Of a stretch of 64,000 nucleotides of DNA, positions 19,973 to 29,521 are shown one piece after another. This stretch comes from an uncultured Marivita sp. Its GTDB lineage: Bacteria; Pseudomonadota; Alphaproteobacteria; Rhodobacterales; Rhodobacteraceae. The DNA lies in assembly GCF_947488135.1 (NCBI RefSeq), contig NZ_CANKYW010000001.1, forward strand, positions 372,001 through 436,000, written 5' to 3'. The notes under the pieces are model-generated. The model saw only the letters and a list, made by a program, of their open reading frames with translations. It searched no databases and was not told the origin of the DNA. Made by a program: the position numbers and the translations under genes. Position 1 is the stretch's first letter, and each line of letters starts with the position of its first letter.

Positions 19973-20443
19973 ATGGATATCAGTGACCTCGATAGATTCG
20001 ACAGGGCCATATTACAGGAAATGGCGCGGGACGGGCGTGTGTCGATCACCGAGCTGTCACGACGCATCGGGCTGTCGAAATCTCCCACACAGGCGCGGCT
20101 GCGGCGGCTCGAGGAAGTGGGGGCGATCCAGGGCTATAGGGCCTTGCTTGACCCGATCCGATTGGGGCTGGATCACATCGCGTTTGTCGAAGTGAAGATG
20201 ACCCAGACTCGCGAGGCCGCTTTGTCTGCGTTCAACGAGGCTGTGGCCAAAATCCCCGAGATCGAACAGGCGCATTTGATTGCGGGAAATTTCGATTATC
20301 TGCTGAAAGTGCGCACCGCGAATATGCGCAGTTATCGCAAGGTGCTTGCGGAAAAGATTTCGACCCTGCCGCATGTCGCGGCGACCTCCACCTATGTCGC
20401 CATGCAGGCGGTCAAGGAAGAGACCTTCGGCAACGTGGCTTGA
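19973..20443 (+). CDS. putR: Lrp/AsnC family regulator, probable proline-responsive activator of putA
   Basis: 156 residues. The N-terminal helix-turn-helix (VSITELSRRIGLSKSPTQAR) is followed by the RAM ligand domain (HIAFVEVKMTQTREAALSAF). Proteins of this type adjacent and divergent to putA act as PutR, activating proline catabolism when proline is present. The 111-bp gap to putA would contain both promoters and the operators. The assignment to proline is by context and family knowledge. Confidence 0.85.
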   Translation: MDISDLDRFDRAILQEMARDGRVSITELSRRIGLSKSPTQARLRRLEEVGAIQGYRALLDPIRLGLDHIAFVEVKMTQTREAALSAFNEAVAKIPEIEQAHLIAGNFDYLLKVRTANMRSYRKVLAEKISTLPHVAATSTYVAMQAVKEETFGNVA

Positions 20444-20473
20444 CCGGCGTTCGAGAAGGCTACCTAATACCTC

Positions 20474-21019
20474 ATGCGGTATTTAATTTATGTTCTCGCC
20501 TTTGTTTCCGCCCACAGCGCGGCAGCGGATGGATGCCCGGTCGCTCCGGATCATTCCGGGGAACTGGATCGCTTGTATTCGGAAGTGCAAAGCGCCCCGA
20601 ACGAGATGGTCGCGCGGGCCTATTCCGATCAGATGTGGGACTTGTGGCTGGAGGCCCCGGATGAGCCTTCTCAGATGATGCTGAACTCGGCGCTGAGCGC
20701 GATGCGCGTGGGCGATTACCTGCGGGCTATGGAGCGGTTGGATACGCTTGTCGGCTACTGCCCTTTCTATGCTGAAGGCTACAACCAACGCGCTTTCGTT
20801 CACTTCTTGCGCGGCGATTTCGAGGCGGTCCTGCCGGACGTCGACCAAGCGATTAGCCTTAATCCAAGGCACACCGGAGCGTTGGCTGGCAAGGCGCTGA
20901 CGCTGATCGAGCTTGGACGCAATGAAGAGGCGCAGGCCGTTTTGCGGGAGGCCGTTGCGCTGAATCCCTGGCTAAATGAGCGGTTCCTCATCATAGAGCC
21001 CGAAGGCGACGATCTGTAA
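20474..21019 (+). CDS. Exported TPR protein, unknown
   Basis: 181 residues. The N-terminus MRYLIYVLAFVSAHSAAADG looks like a signal peptide with cleavage after AAA. At least three tetratricopeptide-like helix pairs follow (SALSAMRVGDYLRAMERLDT; RAFVHFLRGDFEAVLPDVDQ; LTLIELGRNEEAQAVLREAV). A periplasmic protein-binding scaffold is likely. It begins 30 bp after the Lrp-type gene and may share its transcript. No specific function can be given. Confidence 0.8.
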   Translation: MRYLIYVLAFVSAHSAAADGCPVAPDHSGELDRLYSEVQSAPNEMVARAYSDQMWDLWLEAPDEPSQMMLNSALSAMRVGDYLRAMERLDTLVGYCPFYAEGYNQRAFVHFLRGDFEAVLPDVDQAISLNPRHTGALAGKALTLIELGRNEEAQAVLREAVALNPWLNERFLIIEPEGDDL

Positions 21020-21090
21020 CGCAAGCCGTTGCGCGGCATGTCACGGAAAACATTGTTTTCACCGGTGACGCCCGCTAGGGATAGCGGCAT

Positions 21091-21176
21091 GCGGGCGTGA
21101 TGGAATGGTAGACATATCGGACTTAAAATCCGAAGGCCCTAGCGCCGTGTGGGTTCGAGTCCCACCGCCCGCACCA
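21091..21176 (+). tRNA. tRNA-Leu (TAA)
   Basis: Acceptor arms GCGGGCG and CGCCCGC pair, and CCA is encoded (21174-21176). The anticodon stem TCGGA/TCCGA encloses CTTAAAA, giving anticodon TAA. A long variable arm (CCCTAGCGCCGTGT region) marks a class II tRNA. The T arm is GTGGGTTCGAGTCCCAC. It reads UUA and UUG codons. Confidence 0.95.
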
Positions 21177-21188
21177 TCCTTGATCGGA

Positions 21189-21446
21189 CTACCGTCGTTC
21201 TCCATTTAAAACGGCTACTGCTGTCATGCTTGCCAGCCGGTATCGCGATATCTCCAACCGCTGACGTTCTGCGCTGTCCAGTTTGCTTAAATTTTGTGCG
21301 ATATCTTGGCTTGCCTTGAAATCTTGCACGCCTGACTTGACAGGGAACTGTCCCTGCGCATTCTGTACCAATACAGGATTGGTTTGCCTTGGTGCAAATT
21401 TCAACGCGGGGAAATAGCGGTCAGTGGACACCAGCGGCGCGGTCAT
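21189..21446 (-). CDS. Possible small protein (85 aa), doubtful
   Basis: An 85-codon minus-strand frame from ATG at 21446 to TAG at 21189. The product (MTAPLVSTDRYFPALKFAPR at the start, ending AVAVLNGERR) is hydrophilic and glutamine-rich, with no recognised motif. It fills the otherwise empty, less GC-rich gap between tRNA-Leu and the ABC operon. It overlaps the GTG start assigned to the ABC gene by 23 bp, but not the alternative starts at 21469 or 21478. No ribosome-binding site is evident. Confidence 0.3.
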   Translation of the reverse strand: MTAPLVSTDRYFPALKFAPRQTNPVLVQNAQGQFPVKSGVQDFKASQDIAQNLSKLDSAERQRLEISRYRLASMTAVAVLNGERR

Positions 21447-22452
21447 CGACAGGACGGACCAATCGGGGTTGGATGACGTGCTCGTTCTCAAGGACCTCGT
21501 GCTGCGCTTCCGCGGGCAGGAAAACGATGTTGTCGATGGCGTGTCGCTCACAGTGCGAAAGGGCGAAGTCCTGTGCGTGGTCGGAGAATCAGGCTGCGGC
21601 AAAAGTGTGACCGCGATGGCCTTGATGGGCTTGCTACCGAAGGAATCGGCGCGTATTTCCTCAGGAAATTTGACAATCGGTGTAGATCATTTCGACTTGT
21701 CGAAAGATGCCCTGCCGAACGAGATGCGTGGCAACACGGTTGCGATGATCTTTCAGGAGCCGATGACATCGCTCAACCCCGCCTTTCGGATCGGCGACCA
21801 GATCGGAGAGGCGGTGCTCCGGCATCGGGGCGGCACGCGGGCCGAGGCATTGGCCCGAGCGGAAGAGATGCTGACGCGTGTCGGGATCGCGAACCCGTCG
21901 CAACGCTTGCATGAATATCCGCACCAATTGTCCGGTGGTATGCGCCAAAGGGTGATGATCGCGATGGCGTTGGCGAACGACCCCAGCATCCTGATCGCGG
22001 ATGAACCGACGACGGCGCTCGATGTCACGATCCAGGCGCAGATCCTCGATCTGATCCGCGACCTGCGGGACGAGACCGGAATGGGCACCATCATGATCAC
22101 GCATGATCTGGGTGTCGTCGCGGAGATCGCGGACAGCGTTGCAGTCATGTATGGCGGGCAGGTGGTCGAGCAGGGGCCGGTTGCCGAGGTGTTCAACAAT
22201 CCGCAGCATCCCTACACCATCGGTTTGATGAGCGCGATGCCACGGCTTGATCAGCCGGGTGGGCGCTTGGCCATCGTGCCGGGCACCGTTCCGACCATTG
22301 CCAATATGCCGGAAGGCTGCCGGTTCAGAAGCCGCTGCGCATTCGCCACGCCGACCTGCGCGTCGCGTCCGGCGTTGGCGGACATTGCAGATGGGCATGC
22401 GGTGGCCTGCCACTACGCACCGCTCGAAGATCACGTCGCGGTGTCGGCATGA
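21424..22452 (+). CDS. Dipeptide/oligopeptide ABC transporter ATP-binding protein (DppD-like)
   Basis: 342 residues. Walker A GESGCGKSVT, signature LSGGMRQRVMIAMAL, Walker B ILIADEPTTALDV, and the C-terminal oligopeptide-transporter extension with its cysteines (CRFRSRCAFATPTC). This is the first ATPase of a dipeptide/glutathione-type (PepT family) importer. The GTG start at 21424 is uncertain; in-frame TTG 21469 or GTG 21478 would remove 15-18 residues. It overlaps the second ATPase by ATGA. It opens an operon that runs to 32379. Confidence 0.93.
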   Translation: MDTSGAVIDRTDQSGLDDVLVLKDLVLRFRGQENDVVDGVSLTVRKGEVLCVVGESGCGKSVTAMALMGLLPKESARISSGNLTIGVDHFDLSKDALPNEMRGNTVAMIFQEPMTSLNPAFRIGDQIGEAVLRHRGGTRAEALARAEEMLTRVGIANPSQRLHEYPHQLSGGMRQRVMIAMALANDPSILIADEPTTALDVTIQAQILDLIRDLRDETGMGTIMITHDLGVVAEIADSVAVMYGGQVVEQGPVAEVFNNPQHPYTIGLMSAMPRLDQPGGRLAIVPGTVPTIANMPEGCRFRSRCAFATPTCASRPALADIADGHAVACHYAPLEDHVAVSA

Positions 22453-23558
22453 AGAACGACGTCATCCTCGAAGCGGTCGATGTGGTCAAGCATTTCGGGG
22501 ATGGCGGCGGCTGGCTGTCGCGGTCACCGGTTGTGCAGGCTGTCGACGGCGTGTCACTTCAGGTGCGGCGCGGGGAAACCTTTGCCATCGTCGGCGAAAG
22601 CGGGTGCGGGAAGTCCACACTCGCCCGGCTTCTTTTGCGCCTTCTGACCCCAACCTCCGGCAAGGTCATGTTCGACGGGCATGAAATCAGCGGGACGAAA
22701 GGGGCTGCGCTGAAAAAGTTGCGTGGCGACATGCAGTTCATCTTTCAGGACCCGTTTTCGTCGCTCAATCCGCGTATGACGATTGGCAAGCTGGTGGGCG
22801 AGCCTCTTGAGGTTCATGCACCGGATCTCAGCGCGCAGGAACGCCGGGACAAGGTTGCCGAATTGCTGCGCAAAGTCGGTTTACGCCCAGAACATGCGGG
22901 CCGCTATCCGCACGAGTTCAGTGGCGGACAGCGCCAGCGGATCGGCATCGCGCGCGCATTGGCCTCGGGGCCGAAACTGGTGATCGGCGATGAGCCGGTC
23001 TCGGCGCTCGACGTGTCGGTGCAGGCGCAGGTCATCAATCTGCTTGGCGATCTGTCGCGGGATCTTGGCCTGACACTGGTCATCATCGCACACGATCTGG
23101 GCGTGATCCGCCACATGAGCGATCGCGTCGCGGTGATGTATCTGGGACGCATCGTCGAAAGCGGCCCCACAGCCGAGGTCTACGCAAAGCCGCGTCATCC
23201 TTATACGCAGGCTCTGCTCGCGTCGATCCCGTCGATGGGTGGAAAGCCGGAAGACCATAAAGCCAACGTTCTGGGCGAAATGCCCAGTCCATCGGCGCCG
23301 CCACCGGGGTGCCGGTTCCACACGCGCTGCCCCTTTGCGCAAGCCAAGTGCAAGACCGACACACCTGTTCTGAGCGCCGCTGAAAGCGACGATCACCGCG
23401 TGGCCTGTCATTTCTGGGACACGCTGGACACCTCGGCTCCGCTTGCCGCCACCACTCAACAATCCAAGGCCGCAGAAGCCCGGTTCGCCCTTTATCGCGC
23501 TGCGACTGAGGGCGGGACCGTCACCCACAAGACCCAACAAACGACAGAGAGGACCTGA
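22449..23558 (+). CDS. Dipeptide/oligopeptide ABC transporter ATP-binding protein (DppF-like)
   Basis: 369 residues. Walker A GESGCGKSTLARL, signature FSGGQRQRIGIARAL, Walker B LVIGDEPVSALDV, and the C-terminal region CRFHTRCPFAQAKC. It is the partner ATPase of the preceding gene, sharing a 4-bp ATGA overlap. The C-terminal tail of about 40 residues beyond the usual end (DTSAPLAATTQQSKAAEARF) is unusual but shows no domain. The substrate-binding protein starts 3 bp later. Confidence 0.93.
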   Translation: MKNDVILEAVDVVKHFGDGGGWLSRSPVVQAVDGVSLQVRRGETFAIVGESGCGKSTLARLLLRLLTPTSGKVMFDGHEISGTKGAALKKLRGDMQFIFQDPFSSLNPRMTIGKLVGEPLEVHAPDLSAQERRDKVAELLRKVGLRPEHAGRYPHEFSGGQRQRIGIARALASGPKLVIGDEPVSALDVSVQAQVINLLGDLSRDLGLTLVIIAHDLGVIRHMSDRVAVMYLGRIVESGPTAEVYAKPRHPYTQALLASIPSMGGKPEDHKANVLGEMPSPSAPPPGCRFHTRCPFAQAKCKTDTPVLSAAESDDHRVACHFWDTLDTSAPLAATTQQSKAAEARFALYRAATEGGTVTHKTQQTTERT

Positions 23559-23561
23559 CTT

Positions 23562-25139
23562 ATGTCACATCTGAAGACCGCCATGATCTCGGCGCTGCTG
23601 GGCGCGACCGCGCTGACGGCAAGCCCCGTTGTCGCCAAGGATCTGCGTATCGCGCTACAATCCGACGCCGACGTTCTGGACCCCGACCAGTCCCGCACCT
23701 TCGTGGGCCGGATTGTCTATACCTCGCTCTGCGACAAACTGGTGGACATCACGCCAAACCTCGACATCATTCCGCAACTGGCGACCGAATGGACCACATC
23801 CGAGGACGGCACGGCGATCACGATGCAGCTGCGCGAAGGCGTCGTCTTCCACGATGGCACACCGTTCAACGCAGAGGCTGTCGCCGCCAATATCGAGCGG
23901 TCGCAAACGCTGGACGAGTCCCGCCGCAAGTCGGAACTGGCGTCGATCACATCGACCGAGGTGACCGGCGAATACGAGATCGTGCTCAATCTTGCGGGCC
24001 CCGACGCGACGCTGATGGCGCAGCTCGCGGACCGCGCGGGGATGATGGTTTCGCCGACCGCCGCTGCCGAAGCTGGTGCCGATTTCGGACTGAACCCGGT
24101 CTGTTCCGGCCCGTTCAAGTTCGAGGAGCGAGTGGCGCAGGACAAGATCGTGTTGTCCAAGTTCGATGATTATTGGAACGCAGATGAAATCCATTTCGAC
24201 AGCGTAACCTTCCTGCCAATCCCGGACACCACAGTGCGTTTGGCGAACTTGCAATCGGGCGATATCGACATGATCGAGCGTCTGGCGGCAACCGACCTGC
24301 CGCAAGCCCGTGCGGCCGAGAACATCGTCGTCGATAGCGCGGTATCGCTGGGCTACCAGGGGATCACCTTCAACATCAACAATGGCGAAAAGGGCGACAA
24401 CCCTTGGGGCAATGACAAGCGCCTGCGCCAGGCGCTGAGCCATGCCATCGACCGTGAGGCGCTGAACCAGGTGGTGTTCGACGGAGCCTTCGCCGCCGGG
24501 AATCAGCCATTCCCATCTTCTTCGCCTTGGTACAATCAATCCCTGCCGATCGAAGGAGCGGACATGGAAAAGGCCAAGGCGCTGCTGGCCGAAGCGGGTT
24601 ATCCCGATGGTATCTCGCTTGAGGTGCAGGTGCCCAACTCCACCGAACCTCTGGCCGTGATGCAAGTGGTACAGGCAATGGCAGCAGAGGCGGGCATCGA
24701 TATCAGCCTGACCTCCAAGGAATTCGCGACACTCCTCGCGGATCAATCGGCAGGCGATTACACGGCGAGCCAGATCGGTTGGTCCGGTCGCGTCGATCCG
24801 GACGGCAACAACCACCAATTCGTCACCACCGATGGCGGGATAAACGATTCCAAGTTCTCGGACCCGAAAGTGGATGAGTTGATGAATGCCGCTCGCGTCG
24901 CCTCCACGACCGAAGAGCGCAAGGCGTTGTATGACGAGGCGATGGTGATCATGCTCGATGAGCTGCCGCGCCTGTTCCTGTATCACCAGACCTGGATCTG
25001 GGCCTACAACGACGCGCTTAAGGGCTTCACCCCCTATCCCGACGGCATGTCCGTCTGGAAGGCGTCACCTGGGAAGAGTGATCTTGCCGTTCCCGCGCTG
25101 CCGACCGGGCGGCGCGGGGTTTTGAACCGAGGGGCCTGA
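23562..25139 (+). CDS. ABC transporter substrate-binding protein, family 5
   Basis: 525 residues. A signal peptide (MSHLKTAMISALLGATALTA, cleaved near VVAKD) directs it to the periplasm. The body matches SBP family 5 (DppA/GsiB/NikA): LRIALQSDADVLDPDQSRTF, VFHDGTPFNAEAVAANIERS, RLRQALSHAIDREALNQVVF. It captures the peptide or amide ligand for the two following permeases. Neighbouring hydrolases suggest gamma-glutamyl or N-acyl compounds as ligand; that is inference from context. Confidence 0.93.
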   Translation: MSHLKTAMISALLGATALTASPVVAKDLRIALQSDADVLDPDQSRTFVGRIVYTSLCDKLVDITPNLDIIPQLATEWTTSEDGTAITMQLREGVVFHDGTPFNAEAVAANIERSQTLDESRRKSELASITSTEVTGEYEIVLNLAGPDATLMAQLADRAGMMVSPTAAAEAGADFGLNPVCSGPFKFEERVAQDKIVLSKFDDYWNADEIHFDSVTFLPIPDTTVRLANLQSGDIDMIERLAATDLPQARAAENIVVDSAVSLGYQGITFNINNGEKGDNPWGNDKRLRQALSHAIDREALNQVVFDGAFAAGNQPFPSSSPWYNQSLPIEGADMEKAKALLAEAGYPDGISLEVQVPNSTEPLAVMQVVQAMAAEAGIDISLTSKEFATLLADQSAGDYTASQIGWSGRVDPDGNNHQFVTTDGGINDSKFSDPKVDELMNAARVASTTEERKALYDEAMVIMLDELPRLFLYHQTWIWAYNDALKGFTPYPDGMSVWKASPGKSDLAVPALPTGRRGVLNRGA

Positions 25140-25140
25140 C

Positions 25141-26085
25141 ATGCTGCCGTTCCTGTTGCGACGTATCGTGATCGCGATACCAACCATCATCCTGATCTCG
25201 ATCTTCGTGTTCCTGCTGCAAAAGCTGCTGCCGGGCGATCCGCTTCTGGTGCTGGCGGGAGAGGAACGAGATCCGGAAGTGCTGGAATTCCTGCGCGAGA
25301 AATACCGCCTGAACGATCCGATCTGGCGGCAATACCTCGCGTGGATTGGAAACGCCCTGCAAGGCGATCTTGGGATTTCCCTGCGCACCAATCAGCCTGT
25401 GGTGGAACTCATGGTGCAGAAACTGCCGGTGACGATCCAGCTTGCGGTGATGTCGATGATTTTTGCGCTTCTGATCGGGATTCCGGCGGGCATCCTGTCG
25501 GCGGTCAAGAAGGGCACAGCGACGGATTATGTCGCCAATGTCGTGGCGTTGTCCGGGCTTTCCATCCCGAACTTCTGGTTGGGGATCATGCTCATCCTGC
25601 TGGTTTCGGTGAAATGGCAGCTGCTGCCCGCATCAGGTTATGTGCCGCTATCCGAGGATTTCTGGCAATCCATCAAGACCATGCTCATGCCCGCCTTCGT
25701 GCTGGGCACGGCCTTGGCCGCGACGCTGATGCGGCACACGCGGTCGTCGATGTTAGGCGTGTTGAGCGCGGACTACGTTCGTACGGCGCGGGCCAAGGGA
25801 TTGACGGAACGGGTCGTCATCTTGAAGCACGCGCTGCGCAATGCACTGACACCGATCGTGACGCTGACGGCGCTTTTGTTCGGGGAACTGGTGGCGGGTG
25901 CGGTATTGACCGAGCAGATCTTTACGATCCCCGGTTTCGGCAAGCTGGTCGTGGATGCGGTGTTCAACAGGGACTATGCGGTGGTGCAGGGGATCGTCCT
26001 TGTCACGGCCGTCGGGTTCATCGTGATGAACCTGTTTGCCGACGCCATGTATTACGTCTTGAACCCGCGGTTGAGGGGGCAATGA
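25141..26085 (+). CDS. ABC transporter permease, DppB/GsiC-like
   Basis: 314 residues with six predicted membrane helices and the EAA loop (DYVRTARAKGLTERVVILKH) that contacts the ATPase. The N-terminus MLPFLLRRIVIAIPTIILIS is typical of DppB-like proteins. It starts one base after the stop of the binding-protein gene and is followed, two bases on, by the second permease. Confidence 0.94.
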   Translation: MLPFLLRRIVIAIPTIILISIFVFLLQKLLPGDPLLVLAGEERDPEVLEFLREKYRLNDPIWRQYLAWIGNALQGDLGISLRTNQPVVELMVQKLPVTIQLAVMSMIFALLIGIPAGILSAVKKGTATDYVANVVALSGLSIPNFWLGIMLILLVSVKWQLLPASGYVPLSEDFWQSIKTMLMPAFVLGTALAATLMRHTRSSMLGVLSADYVRTARAKGLTERVVILKHALRNALTPIVTLTALLFGELVAGAVLTEQIFTIPGFGKLVVDAVFNRDYAVVQGIVLVTAVGFIVMNLFADAMYYVLNPRLRGQ

Positions 26086-26086
26086 C

Positions 26087-26980
26087 ATGACCGATGCCGC
26101 AACGCCATCGACCATCACGGCTGCCACCGACCCGGTCTTGGCTGCAAAGCCGGAAAACCGCGTCTGGAAAAAATTTCGCAGCCACAAAAGCGCGCTGTTC
26201 GGCGGGTTTCTCGTCGCGTTCTTCGTCATCATCGCACTTGCCGCGCCGATCCTGCCGATCCCCGATCCCTCCGCCACCGATTGGGGCGCGGTGCGCAAGG
26301 CGCCAAGCTGGGATCACTGGATGGGCACCGACGAGATCGGGCGCGATGTGATGTCCCGCATGATCTGGGGCGCGCAGGCGTCGTTGCTGGCGGGTGTCGT
26401 GTCCGTGGGGATCGCCGTCATGCTGGGCGTGCCTCTGGGGATCGTGGCGGGGTATTTCGGCGGGTGGACCGATGCCATCATCTCGCGCTGTACCGAAGCC
26501 GTGCTCGCCGCGCCGTTCCTGATCCTGGCCATCGCGCTGGCCGCCTTTCTTGGGCCGTCCCTGACGAATGCCATGATCGCCATCGGGATCTCTGCGACTC
26601 CGATCTTCATCCGCCTGACGCGCGGTCAGGTCATCAACATCAAATCCGAGGATTACGTCGACAGCGCCCGCGCCATCGGACTGCCGACGCCAAGGATTCT
26701 CAGCCGCTATATCCTTCCCAATGTGCTGCCGCCGATCCTTGTGCAGGCAACGCTGACGATCGCCACTGCGATCATTGCCGAAGCGTCGCTGTCCTTCCTC
26801 GGCCTTGGGCAACAGCCCCCTGCGCCAAGCTGGGGATCCATGCTCAACACGGCAAAGAACTTCCTCAACCAGGCACCCTGGATGGCCATGTGGCCCGGGC
26901 TTTCGATCTTCTTCGTCGTGCTCGGATTCAACCTTTTGGGCGACGGGCTGCGCGATGCGCTCGACCCCCGCGAACACTGA
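26087..26980 (+). CDS. ABC transporter permease, DppC/GsiD-like
   Basis: 297 residues. After a polar N-terminus, one helix (SALFGGFLVAFFVIIALAAP), a periplasmic loop with HWMGTDEIGRDVMSRMIWGA, and five more helices follow. The EAA loop is EDYVDSARAIGLPTPRILSR. It completes the heterodimeric permease with the preceding gene. All five ABC genes are packed without gaps, so one transcript is very likely. Confidence 0.94.
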   Translation: MTDAATPSTITAATDPVLAAKPENRVWKKFRSHKSALFGGFLVAFFVIIALAAPILPIPDPSATDWGAVRKAPSWDHWMGTDEIGRDVMSRMIWGAQASLLAGVVSVGIAVMLGVPLGIVAGYFGGWTDAIISRCTEAVLAAPFLILAIALAAFLGPSLTNAMIAIGISATPIFIRLTRGQVINIKSEDYVDSARAIGLPTPRILSRYILPNVLPPILVQATLTIATAIIAEASLSFLGLGQQPPAPSWGSMLNTAKNFLNQAPWMAMWPGLSIFFVVLGFNLLGDGLRDALDPREH

Positions 26981-26992
26981 TCTGGAGTAACT

Positions 26993-28774
26993 ATGTCCGA
27001 CTTTACCACTCGCCCCGAAATCCGAGGCACGTTCGGTGTCGCTACGTCGACCCATTGGATCGCATCTTCGGTCGGGATGAGCATCCTCGAGAAAGGCGGC
27101 AATGCGTTTGATGCCGCCGTGGCGACGGCCTTGGTTCTACAGGTCGTGGAGCCGCATCTGAACGGGCCGGCTGGCGATATGCCGGCGATCTTCTATTCCG
27201 CGGACACCGGCAAGGTCGAAGTGCTTTGCGCGCAGGGCGTGGCGCCCGAAGCCGCCACGATCGAGCATTACACCGAGCAGGGCCTGACCCTGATCCCGGG
27301 CTCGGGACTTTTGGCGACGGTGGTACCGGGGGCGTTCGACGGCTGGATGCTGATGCTGCGCGATCACGGCACGATGACCCTACGCGAAGTGATGCAACCC
27401 GCCATCGACTACGCCTGTGACGGGCATCCCGTGCTGCCAAGGGTGGCCAATACGATTGCCGGACTGGCCGAGTATTTCGCGGTGGAATGGCCAACCTCCG
27501 CTTCCGTCTGGACACCGGATGGCAAAGCACCTGAGCCGCACGCGCTTTTCAAGAACCCGGATCTGGCGGCGACCTATGACCGTCTGGCGTCAAGCGAAGG
27601 CGACACTCGCGAGGCGCAGATTGATGCCGCGCGCAAGGCGTGGCGCGAAGGTTTCGTGGCCGAGGCTATTTTTGACTACCTCAAGGACGCGCATGTGATG
27701 GACGTGTCCGAGGCGAAACATTCGGCGGTCTTGGCCCCCAAGGACATGGCCGATTGGCGCGCGACCTACGAGGAACCGCTGTCATACGATTACCACGGCT
27801 GGACCGTCCACAAGACGCAAGCGTGGTCGCAGGGGCCGGTGCTGTTACAGGCCCTGGCGATCCTCAAAGGGTTCGACCTCGGCGCGATGGACCCGAACGG
27901 GGCAGAGTTCGTGCACACCGTGATCGAGGCGATGAAGCTCGCCTATGCCGACCGCGAGGCCTATTACGGCGACCCGGATTTCAGCGAGGTGCCGATGGAG
28001 CATCTGCTGAGCGAGGAATACAACGCCGAACGGCGCAAGCTGATCGGTGCGAAAGCGTCGATGGAGCAGCGCCCTGGTCGCGTGCCGGGATTTGAACATC
28101 TCGCCGACGCGTACATCGAACGGTCCAAGCGTGACTTCAAGGTCGGCAATGTGGCGGCGCAGGAACCGACCATGTCGCACCTCACCGAAAAGCGCGGCGA
28201 TACGGTGCATCTCGACATCATCGATCGCTGGGGCAACATGGTGGCCGCGACGCCTTCGGGCGGCTGGTTGCAAAGCAACCCCGTGATCCCCGGCCTTGGC
28301 TTCCCTCTCAATTCCCGCGCGCAGATGTTCTGGCTGGAAGACGGGCTGCCCACGTCGCTCGCCCCGGGCCGCCGCCCGCGCACGACGCTGACGCCTTCGT
28401 TGGCGGAAAAGGACGGCACGCAGCTCGTCTTTGGCACTCCGGGTGGCGACCAGCAGGACCAGTGGCAGTTGATCTGGTTCCTGCGCTTCGTGCATTTCGG
28501 AATGGGCTTGCAGGAATGTATGGACCAGCCTCTGTTTCACTCGATGCACTTCCAGGGCTCGTTCTTCCCGCGCGAGGTCAAGCCCGGCGAGATGATGATC
28601 GAACCGAATGTCGGCGAGGACGTGATCGCCGACCTGCGCGCGCGGGGCCATATCGTGACGGTGGCAGACCCCTGGACCGTGGGTCGCCTGACCGCTGCAA
28701 TGCGCGAACCCGACGGGATGCTGCGCGCGGCGGCGACGCCACGGTTGATGCAAGCCTATGCGGTGGGTCGATGA
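26993..28774 (+). CDS. Gamma-glutamyltransferase family protein (N-terminal nucleophile hydrolase)
   Basis: 593 residues. The N-terminus has the GGT pattern (HWIASSVGMSILEKGGNAFD, AAVATALVLQVVEPHLNGPA). The autoprocessing site is in KRGDTVHLDIIDRWGNMVAA, with the expected nucleophile Thr near residue 404. Glycine-rich GTPGGDQQDQWQLIWF lies downstream. Family members cleave or transfer gamma-glutamyl groups, and YwrD-like relatives act on other gamma-amides. There is no signal peptide, so it is probably cytoplasmic, unlike classical periplasmic GGT. It follows the ABC permease by 12 bp and overlaps DUF1028. Confidence 0.88.
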   Translation: MSDFTTRPEIRGTFGVATSTHWIASSVGMSILEKGGNAFDAAVATALVLQVVEPHLNGPAGDMPAIFYSADTGKVEVLCAQGVAPEAATIEHYTEQGLTLIPGSGLLATVVPGAFDGWMLMLRDHGTMTLREVMQPAIDYACDGHPVLPRVANTIAGLAEYFAVEWPTSASVWTPDGKAPEPHALFKNPDLAATYDRLASSEGDTREAQIDAARKAWREGFVAEAIFDYLKDAHVMDVSEAKHSAVLAPKDMADWRATYEEPLSYDYHGWTVHKTQAWSQGPVLLQALAILKGFDLGAMDPNGAEFVHTVIEAMKLAYADREAYYGDPDFSEVPMEHLLSEEYNAERRKLIGAKASMEQRPGRVPGFEHLADAYIERSKRDFKVGNVAAQEPTMSHLTEKRGDTVHLDIIDRWGNMVAATPSGGWLQSNPVIPGLGFPLNSRAQMFWLEDGLPTSLAPGRRPRTTLTPSLAEKDGTQLVFGTPGGDQQDQWQLIWFLRFVHFGMGLQECMDQPLFHSMHFQGSFFPREVKPGEMMIEPNVGEDVIADLRARGHIVTVADPWTVGRLTAAMREPDGMLRAAATPRLMQAYAVGR

Positions 28775-29520
28775 CCTTCTCCCTGATCGCCCGCGATACC
28801 GATGGCAGCATCGGCCTGATCGTCGCCAGCAAGTTCTTTGCCTGCGGTGCGGTGGTGCCGTATGTCTCAGACAAGGTAGCCGTCGCGAGCCAAGCGTTCT
28901 GTAATCCGATCTGGGGCACCGAAGGCCGCTCCCGCATGGAGAACGGCGAAAGCGCGGACGCGGTGCTTGCCGATCTGGTGGCGCGTGACGAAGGCCGCGC
29001 GATCCGGCAGGCGCATATGATGGATGCCCAAGGCCGGTCTGCCGCGCACACGGGCGATGATTGTGTCGACTGGGCAGGCCACCTGATCCGTGAGGATCAT
29101 TCCGTTGCGGGCAACATGTTGACGGGAGCAGAGGTGATTGAGGCCACGTCTGCCGCCTACGCCGCGAACGCCGATCTGCCCTTCCCCGACCGGCTTATCG
29201 CCGCGATGCAGGCCGGTGAGGCGGAGGGCGGAGACAAGCGCGGGCGGCAGGCGGCGGGGCTGGTGATCCATCAGCGGCAGTCGCATCCGTGGCTTGACTT
29301 GCGGGCAGATGATCATGCCGACCCGTTGGGCGAATTGGCCCGGCTCTGGGACGTTGCGCAGGAACGCTATGTGCATTTCGCCAAGGGAATGCCGACCGCG
29401 GAACGGTTCTCGGGCTATCCGACACGCGACGGGATCGACGCTGACATCGCCGCTGCTGAAGCGCGCCGCAAGGCCGAAGGCCGCCCCAGCCGGTCCCATG
29501 CCGTCGAGACGGGGCTTTGA
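28771..29520 (+). CDS. DUF1028 domain protein
   Basis: 249 residues from an ATG overlapping the GGT-family stop (ATGA). The family pattern is clear: MTFSLIARDTDGSIGLIVAS, VASQAFCNPIWGTEGRSRME, MMDAQGRSAAHTGDDCVDW, and GNMLTGAEVIEATSAAY. The biochemical activity of DUF1028 is not established; the fold is thought to resemble Ntn hydrolases. From memory it often sits with GGT-family proteins and peptide transporters, as here. The upstream in-frame extension into the GGT gene is rejected. Confidence 0.88.
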   Translation: MTFSLIARDTDGSIGLIVASKFFACGAVVPYVSDKVAVASQAFCNPIWGTEGRSRMENGESADAVLADLVARDEGRAIRQAHMMDAQGRSAAHTGDDCVDWAGHLIREDHSVAGNMLTGAEVIEATSAAYAANADLPFPDRLIAAMQAGEAEGGDKRGRQAAGLVIHQRQSHPWLDLRADDHADPLGELARLWDVAQERYVHFAKGMPTAERFSGYPTRDGIDADIAAAEARRKAEGRPSRSHAVETGL

Positions 29521-29521
29521 C

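Noticed and set aside
21177-21423. Integration scar next to tRNA-Leu
   Set aside because: No repeat of the tRNA 3' end and no integrase are found nearby within the window.
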